The notes below the pieces were generated by a model. It was given only the letters and a program-made list of their open reading frames with translations. It was not told the DNA's origin and did not search any database. This document shows, one piece after another, positions 60,361 to 64,000 of a DNA stretch of 64,000 bases (positions are counted from its first letter, which is position 1; every line of letters starts with the position of its first letter). Source of the DNA: Sorangium cellulosum (GTDB taxonomy: Bacteria > Myxococcota_A > Polyangia > Polyangiales > Polyangiaceae); the NCBI RefSeq assembly GCF_004135735.1, contig NZ_CP012670.1:10239501-10303500 (forward strand), written 5' to 3'. The position numbers and the translations under genes are program-made.

Positions 60361-60709
60361 TCGGCGCAGACATCACGGAAGACGCGAGCTGACGCGGCAT
60401 GCGCGCGCACCGAGGAGGCGCATCCCGACAGCGGCGTCCGCATGTCGCGTGACCTTGGCCGGGGTCGGGGCGGTCAGGGCGGCACACGACGTTCCGTCAG
60501 CGCGGAGCGCGGCGATGCTTTGTCCCGCCGGAGATGTTCGACTCGAAATAGTGGTAAAGTCGCGCGCCTCGCCGTAATGCCATCGATCTGCGGGTGTGTC
60601 GGTCCGACCGCGCGGTCCGCTCCGGACCTCCGTGACGCTGACCATCGCAGCCGCGCTCACGGCGCTTGTCCCCTTGTCTTCTGCACCGCTGTCGACATCC
60701 TACGCGTCC
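60361..60709. other. 349-base intergenic region
   Basis: Between the HipA-like gene and the Nudix gene. GTTCGACTCGAAATAGTGGT around 60537-60556 is AT-richer and may be promoter sequence. The Nudix frame is open back to 60596 and its upstream part looks like a signal peptide, discussed under rejected items. Confidence 0.4.
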
Positions 60710-61141
60710 ATGTCTGTCACACCCGAGCCCGCTCCTCCTCTCCTCCTCGTCGCCGCCGCCGTCATCATCGAGCGCGGCCGTGTCCTGCTCACGCAGCGCA
60801 AGGCGGGCGCTCACCTCGAGGGCGCCTGGGAGTTCCCGGGCGGGAAGGTCGAGGCCGACGAGGACCCGCGGGACGCCCTCGTCCGCGAGCTGCGCGAGGA
60901 GATCGGCGTCGAGGCCGAGGTCGGCGACATCGTGGAGGTGACGTACCACCGCTACCCGAAGCGGCCGGTGCTGCTCCTCTTCTACGCCGCGTCCCTCGCC
61001 GAGGGCTCGCCCGCGCCCACCGCGCTCGACGTCGCCGCCGTGCGCTGGGCCGAGGCGCCCGATCTCCGGGACGAGCTCTTCCCGCCCGCCGACGTCGCCG
61101 TGCTCGCCAAGGTGCGCGCGCGGCTCGCGGCGAGCTCCTGA
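60710..61141 (+). CDS. Nudix hydrolase, MutT-like
   Basis: 143 residues. The Nudix box is GGKVEADEDPRDALVRELRE followed by EIGV, matching G-x5-E-x7-REUXEEXGU, with WEFPGGK before it as in MutT. VLLTQRKAGAHLEGAWEFPG is the usual substrate-side segment. It probably hydrolyses oxidised dNTPs (8-oxo-dGTP) to prevent mutation. Start chosen at the ATG before VTPEPAPPLLLVAAAVI, giving a normal MutT length; the ribosome site is weak. It stands alone, convergent with thiO. Confidence 0.9.
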   Translation: MSVTPEPAPPLLLVAAAVIIERGRVLLTQRKAGAHLEGAWEFPGGKVEADEDPRDALVRELREEIGVEAEVGDIVEVTYHRYPKRPVLLLFYAASLAEGSPAPTALDVAAVRWAEAPDLRDELFPPADVAVLAKVRARLAASS

Positions 61142-61187
61142 GGCTGCCGCCGTCGCGGTCGGCGCCGCTCCGCGCCCGCCGCCCCGC

Positions 61188-62297
61188 TCAGGCGGCGAGG
61201 CCGGGCCGCCCGGCCGAGAACGGCGCCAGATCCAGCGGCGGCTCCTCCCCCGTGATCAGCGCCGCCACGATCTTCCCGGTCACCGGGGCGAGCAGGACGC
61301 CGTTGCGGAAGTGCCCTGTCGCGAACACCAGGTTCGCGATCTCCCCCTCGCCGAGGATCGGCAGCTCGTCGCGCGGGTGCGGCCGGAGCCCGGCCCACGT
61401 CCTGCCGAGGGGCGCCTCCCCGAGCGCGGGCACGAGCCGGAGCGCCGCGGTCAGCAGATCGCGCACGGCCCCGGACGTCACCGCGGGCACATAGCCGGCG
61501 AACTCCATGGTCGCGCCCACGAGCACACGCCCGTCATCGCGCGGCGACAGGTAGCAGCCGGGGCCGAAGACGACCTGCGACAGCACCGGCGACGCCGGCG
61601 TGAGCTCGACGATCTGCCCGCGCACCGGCCGCACGGCCTGCGGCGCGAGCCCCGACGCCTCGATGAGCGACGACCAGCTCCCCGCCGCGAGCACCGTCCA
61701 GCGCGCCTCGACCCGGCTCCCGTCCTCGAGCAGCGCCCCGACCGCCCGCGCCCGCTCGACCAGGACGCGCCGGACCGCCGCGCCGGAGCGGAACTGCACG
61801 CCGGCGCGCTCGGCCGCGATGCGCAGGGCGCGCAGGAGCGACGGCGGATCGATGCGCGCCTCGTCCGCGAACCACGCGCCGCCGGTGACCTCGGCGCAGA
61901 GCGCCGGCGCGCGCGCCCGCGCCGCGTCGCCGTCGCAGAGCTCCATCGCGAGGCCGGCGGCCTTCTGCCAGGCGATCTCGCGCGCGATCTCCTCGCGGCC
62001 GGCCGCGGAGAGCGCCACGCGGAGCGCGCCGCACCGCCGGTAGCCCACGTCGATCCCGGTCGCCTCGGCGAGCGACGCGACGAGCTCCGGGTAGAGGGCC
62101 CGGCTGGCCAGGCAGAGCCGCGCCATGGGGCCGTCGCCCGCGGCCTCGAGCTGCGGGCCGAGGATCCCGGCCGCGGCCCAGGAAGCGCCCTCGCCCGGGT
62201 TGCGCTCGAGGACGCGGACGGAGAGCCCGCGCCGGGCGAGCGAGAGCGCCGATGCGCACCCGGCCACGCCGGCCCCGATCACGACGACATCGCTCAT
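61188..62297 (-). CDS. thiO: glycine oxidase-like FAD enzyme, ThiO
   Basis: 369 residues of the D-amino-acid oxidase family. VVVIGAGVAGCASALSLARR binds FAD; GASWAAAGILGPQLEA is typical of ThiO. VGYRRCGALRVAL, VLAAGSWSSLIEASG, VRPVRGQIVEL, CYLSPRDDGRVLVGATME and the final GLRPHPRDELPILGEGEI / VFATGHFRNGVLLAPVTG follow in order. ThiO oxidises glycine to iminoglyoxylate for the thiazole of thiamine. No thiS, thiG or other thiamine gene is next to it, so a general glycine/D-amino-acid oxidase is possible. ATG 62309 is an alternative start. Confidence 0.9.
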   Translation of the reverse strand: MSDVVVIGAGVAGCASALSLARRGLSVRVLERNPGEGASWAAAGILGPQLEAAGDGPMARLCLASRALYPELVASLAEATGIDVGYRRCGALRVALSAAGREEIAREIAWQKAAGLAMELCDGDAARARAPALCAEVTGGAWFADEARIDPPSLLRALRIAAERAGVQFRSGAAVRRVLVERARAVGALLEDGSRVEARWTVLAAGSWSSLIEASGLAPQAVRPVRGQIVELTPASPVLSQVVFGPGCYLSPRDDGRVLVGATMEFAGYVPAVTSGAVRDLLTAALRLVPALGEAPLGRTWAGLRPHPRDELPILGEGEIANLVFATGHFRNGVLLAPVTGKIVAALITGEEPPLDLAPFSAGRPGLAA

Positions 62298-62401
62298 CGC
62301 CGCGTGCATAGCACGCCGGGCGCCGGGAGCAGCCGCACAACCTGGAGCGCGCCGCCCGCGACGCGCCGCGACGCTCGCGCCGCCGCCGTCCGGGCGCCTG
62401 C

Positions 62402-63763
62402 TCAGGTGAGCGGCAGGGCGCCCCCGGTGTTCAGCGCGTCCTCGCCGAAGCTCGTGACGTCCTCGAAGCCCATGTAGTGGAAGCAGCTCACGAGCATGTC
62501 GGCGAAGGAGCGTTTGTTGTCGAAGTCGAGCAGCCGCCCGCGCCGGAAGTGGTCGTGCGCCTTGCCCGCGAAGACGACCAGGCTGTCGTTGATGCTGTGG
62601 GTGTCGCCCTGCCCGAGCTCGTTCCAGTGCACGACGAGCGTGTGGTCCCAGAGCGTGCCGTCGCCGTCGCTCGTGCTCTTCAAGATCTCGTAGAGCTTGG
62701 TGTTCTGCTGCCAGAGGTGCTTGTGGATCTTGCGTATGTCGGCGAACGCGGCGTCGTCGCTGTTGTGCGAGATGTCGTGGTGACCCTCGCTGAGGCCCAG
62801 GTTCGAGTAGACGCGGTTGCTGGTGTTGCCGCTCCAGTTGAAGTTCACCACGCGCGTCAGGTCGCAGGCGAACGCCAGGGCGCTGATCTTGAAGAACAGC
62901 TCGCCCATGATCACGTGGTTCTCGTCCTTGTAGGGGTCGAGCCGCTCGCCGAGCGGGGTCGGCGCGCACGCGGCCGCGTCGCTGGGGGCCTGGAGCGCGC
63001 GCTCGACGTCGCGGATCGCCTCGAGGTGCTGCTGGACCTTGGCGCGGTCCTCGGCGCCGAGCTTGGTGAGGAGGGTGTTGCCCTCCTCGCGCACCAGATC
63101 GATGGCCGATTGCCGCTTCGCCAGGCGCCTCAGCACCTCTTGCTGCGCGGCCCCGTCGGACGCGAAGCTGAAGATGCGGGCGTAGGCCTCGTACGGATCG
63201 GTCTCCGGCGGGATCGGGTTCTGCTCGCCCACGGGGCCCGCGTGGGCGTGCGTGTTCCAGATGTTGTTGTACTTCTGCCCGATGCGGAACACGAGGTGCC
63301 GGTGCGCGACGCCTTCCTCGGCTTCCAGCACGCGACCGCCGATCACGTAATCGGCGCTCGGCCCTTCCACGTAACCGATGGTGGTCTCGGCGCCGCCGAT
63401 CGGGAACGACCCGGTGCCGGACTTCCACGGCGCGAGCGAGCTGCCGCCCTGCTGGTGGTTGTCGGCCCGCTCGTCCTCCGGCAGATTGTAGAAGCGCTTG
63501 TGCAGCTTGTTGATGAAGACGAGATCCTCGCGGTAAGGCTCGAGCGGGGCGAGGAACTCGCCGAGCTCGAAGCTCGTCTCCCCGGCGGCGCTGAAGCGCT
63601 TCGCCGTCTGGTCGCCGTTCGCCTGGAATACGAACATGATGCGGCGCGGGGAGGGCGCCGGCTGGGCGCGCGCGCGGCTCGGGCGCATGGCGTCGAGGAA
63701 CGGGAGCGCGAGCGCAACACCGGATGCGCCACGCAGGAAGGTTCGGCGGCTCAGCGGTCTCAT
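62402..63763 (-). CDS. DUF1552 Tat-exported protein
   Basis: 453 residues with an N-terminal Tat signal (SRRTFLRGASGVALALPFL, the RR-x-FLR motif). The body matches DUF1552: IMFVFQANGDQTAKRF, VFINKLHKRFYN, DNHQQGGSSLAPWKSG, GPSADYVIGGRVLEAE, HHDISHNSDD, TKLYEILKSTSDGDGTLWDH and VVHWNELGQGDTHSINDSLV. The fold is related to alkaline-phosphatase-like and DUF1501 proteins, and function is unproved. It is transcribed directly after a DUF1592-type gene with a four-base overlap, the standard pairing in myxobacteria and planctomycetes. Confidence 0.92.
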   Translation of the reverse strand: MRPLSRRTFLRGASGVALALPFLDAMRPSRARAQPAPSPRRIMFVFQANGDQTAKRFSAAGETSFELGEFLAPLEPYREDLVFINKLHKRFYNLPEDERADNHQQGGSSLAPWKSGTGSFPIGGAETTIGYVEGPSADYVIGGRVLEAEEGVAHRHLVFRIGQKYNNIWNTHAHAGPVGEQNPIPPETDPYEAYARIFSFASDGAAQQEVLRRLAKRQSAIDLVREEGNTLLTKLGAEDRAKVQQHLEAIRDVERALQAPSDAAACAPTPLGERLDPYKDENHVIMGELFFKISALAFACDLTRVVNFNWSGNTSNRVYSNLGLSEGHHDISHNSDDAAFADIRKIHKHLWQQNTKLYEILKSTSDGDGTLWDHTLVVHWNELGQGDTHSINDSLVVFAGKAHDHFRRGRLLDFDNKRSFADMLVSCFHYMGFEDVTSFGEDALNTGGALPLT

Positions 63764-64000
63764 GGGGTCTCCGGGTTGATCACGGGGCGGTAGCGGAAGG
63801 CGTCGGTCTGCGCGAGCGCGACCACGAGCTCGGACAGGCTGTAGCCGCTCTCCTTGAACGCGGTCGAGAGCGCCGCCATCGAGCAGCGGTCGGCGTCGGT
63901 CGTGTCGCGGCCGAAGAAGAAGCGGAAGTTCTGCAGCACGTAGCAGGCGCGCGCCTCCTCGCTCTGCGCGAGGCGCTGGCCCAGCTCGGCGGCGCTCGCC
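63760..64000 (-). CDS. DUF1592/DUF1585-type protein, C-terminal part only
   Basis: The last 79 residues of a gene that continues beyond the right edge. AAELGQRLAQSEEARACYVL, FRFFFGRDTTDADRC, FKESGYSLSELVVALAQTDA and FRYRPVINPE match the C-terminal DUF1585 portion of DUF1592/1588/1595 proteins, large exported proteins usually encoded just upstream of a DUF1552 gene. Its stop overlaps the DUF1552 start by four bases (ATGA). Confidence 0.85.
   Translation of the reverse strand, partial: ASAAELGQRLAQSEEARACYVLQNFRFFFGRDTTDADRCSMAALSTAFKESGYSLSELVVALAQTDAFRYRPVINPETP

Noticed and set aside
60596..60709. An N-terminal extension of the Nudix protein that resembles a signal peptide (TSVTLTIAAALTALVPLSSA)
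   Set aside because: MutT-type enzymes work in the cytoplasm, the ATG at 60710 gives the normal length, and the GTG at 60596 lacks a ribosome site. A chance hydrophobic stretch is more likely.
1..64000. tRNA or rRNA genes, CRISPR arrays, phage attachment sites, replication origin
   Set aside because: Looked for and not seen: no cloverleaf or rRNA core sequence, no spaced direct repeats of CRISPR type, no DnaA-box cluster. The tandem repeats found are minisatellites without unique spacers.

Overview
The window is very GC-rich, with strong G/C bias at third codon positions. It carries many signalling genes with Ser/Thr kinase, histidine kinase and receiver domains, many lipoproteins with Gly/Ser/Thr-rich linkers, and secreted plant-polysaccharide enzymes (GH11 xylanase, CE15 esterase, a CBM2-containing glycosidase). 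Together these point to a large-genome, cellulolytic myxobacterium of the Sorangium/Polyangium type. This is an inference from gene content; no rRNA or other marker gene is present.

Layout. 1-5 kb: a membrane protein ending in a 50-bp tandem duplication, a single-domain response regulator, small unknown genes, and an APH-type phosphotransferase pair. 5.3-6.8 kb: a soluble PQQ glucose dehydrogenase lipoprotein. 7.3-13 kb: a 1902-residue kinase/ATPase/GAF/histidine-kinase fusion. 13.3-17.8 kb: lipoproteins and binding proteins, several frameshifted or internally deleted, with a 42-bp repeat array. 18.2-21 kb: a Clp-type double AAA+ ATPase. 21.6-24.7 kb: a two-gene McrBC-like operon. 24.9-30 kb: a receiver/J-domain protein, a TatA-like protein, a fatty-acid hydroxylase and a large nested inverted repeat. 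30-33 kb: an overlapping hybrid histidine kinase and response-regulator/cyclase pair. 33-38 kb: a ConA-like lipoprotein, sodC, and two tandem RsbR-like PAS-STAS proteins. 38-41.4 kb: a VgrG and DUF2169 pair. 42-49 kb: glycoside-degrading genes, an ABC ATPase, a decayed CE15 esterase and a complete IS4-type insertion sequence with an 11-bp target duplication. 49-57.2 kb: an FAD oxidoreductase with purN, a Uma2 protein, a Ser/Thr kinase and purM. 57.5-60.4 kb: a DUF262 and HipA-like kinase pair carrying three apparent frameshifts. 60.7-64 kb: a Nudix hydrolase, thiO, and a DUF1552/DUF1592-type pair running off the right edge.

How the parts relate. The window is a mixture of housekeeping genes (purN, purM, thiO, sodC), extracellular lignocellulose degradation, sensory/stress signalling, and accessory defence-like modules. 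The most system-like accessory modules are the McrBC-like operon with an unrecognised N-terminal domain, the DUF262-HipA pair, and the Clp ATPase whose first ATPase ring lacks its catalytic glutamate and which sits downstream of a perfect palindrome. The two PAS-STAS paralogues show a mosaic of near-identical and divergent segments that suggests gene conversion. Several genes seem broken by single-base shifts; whether this is decay or sequencing error cannot be decided from the sequence alone.
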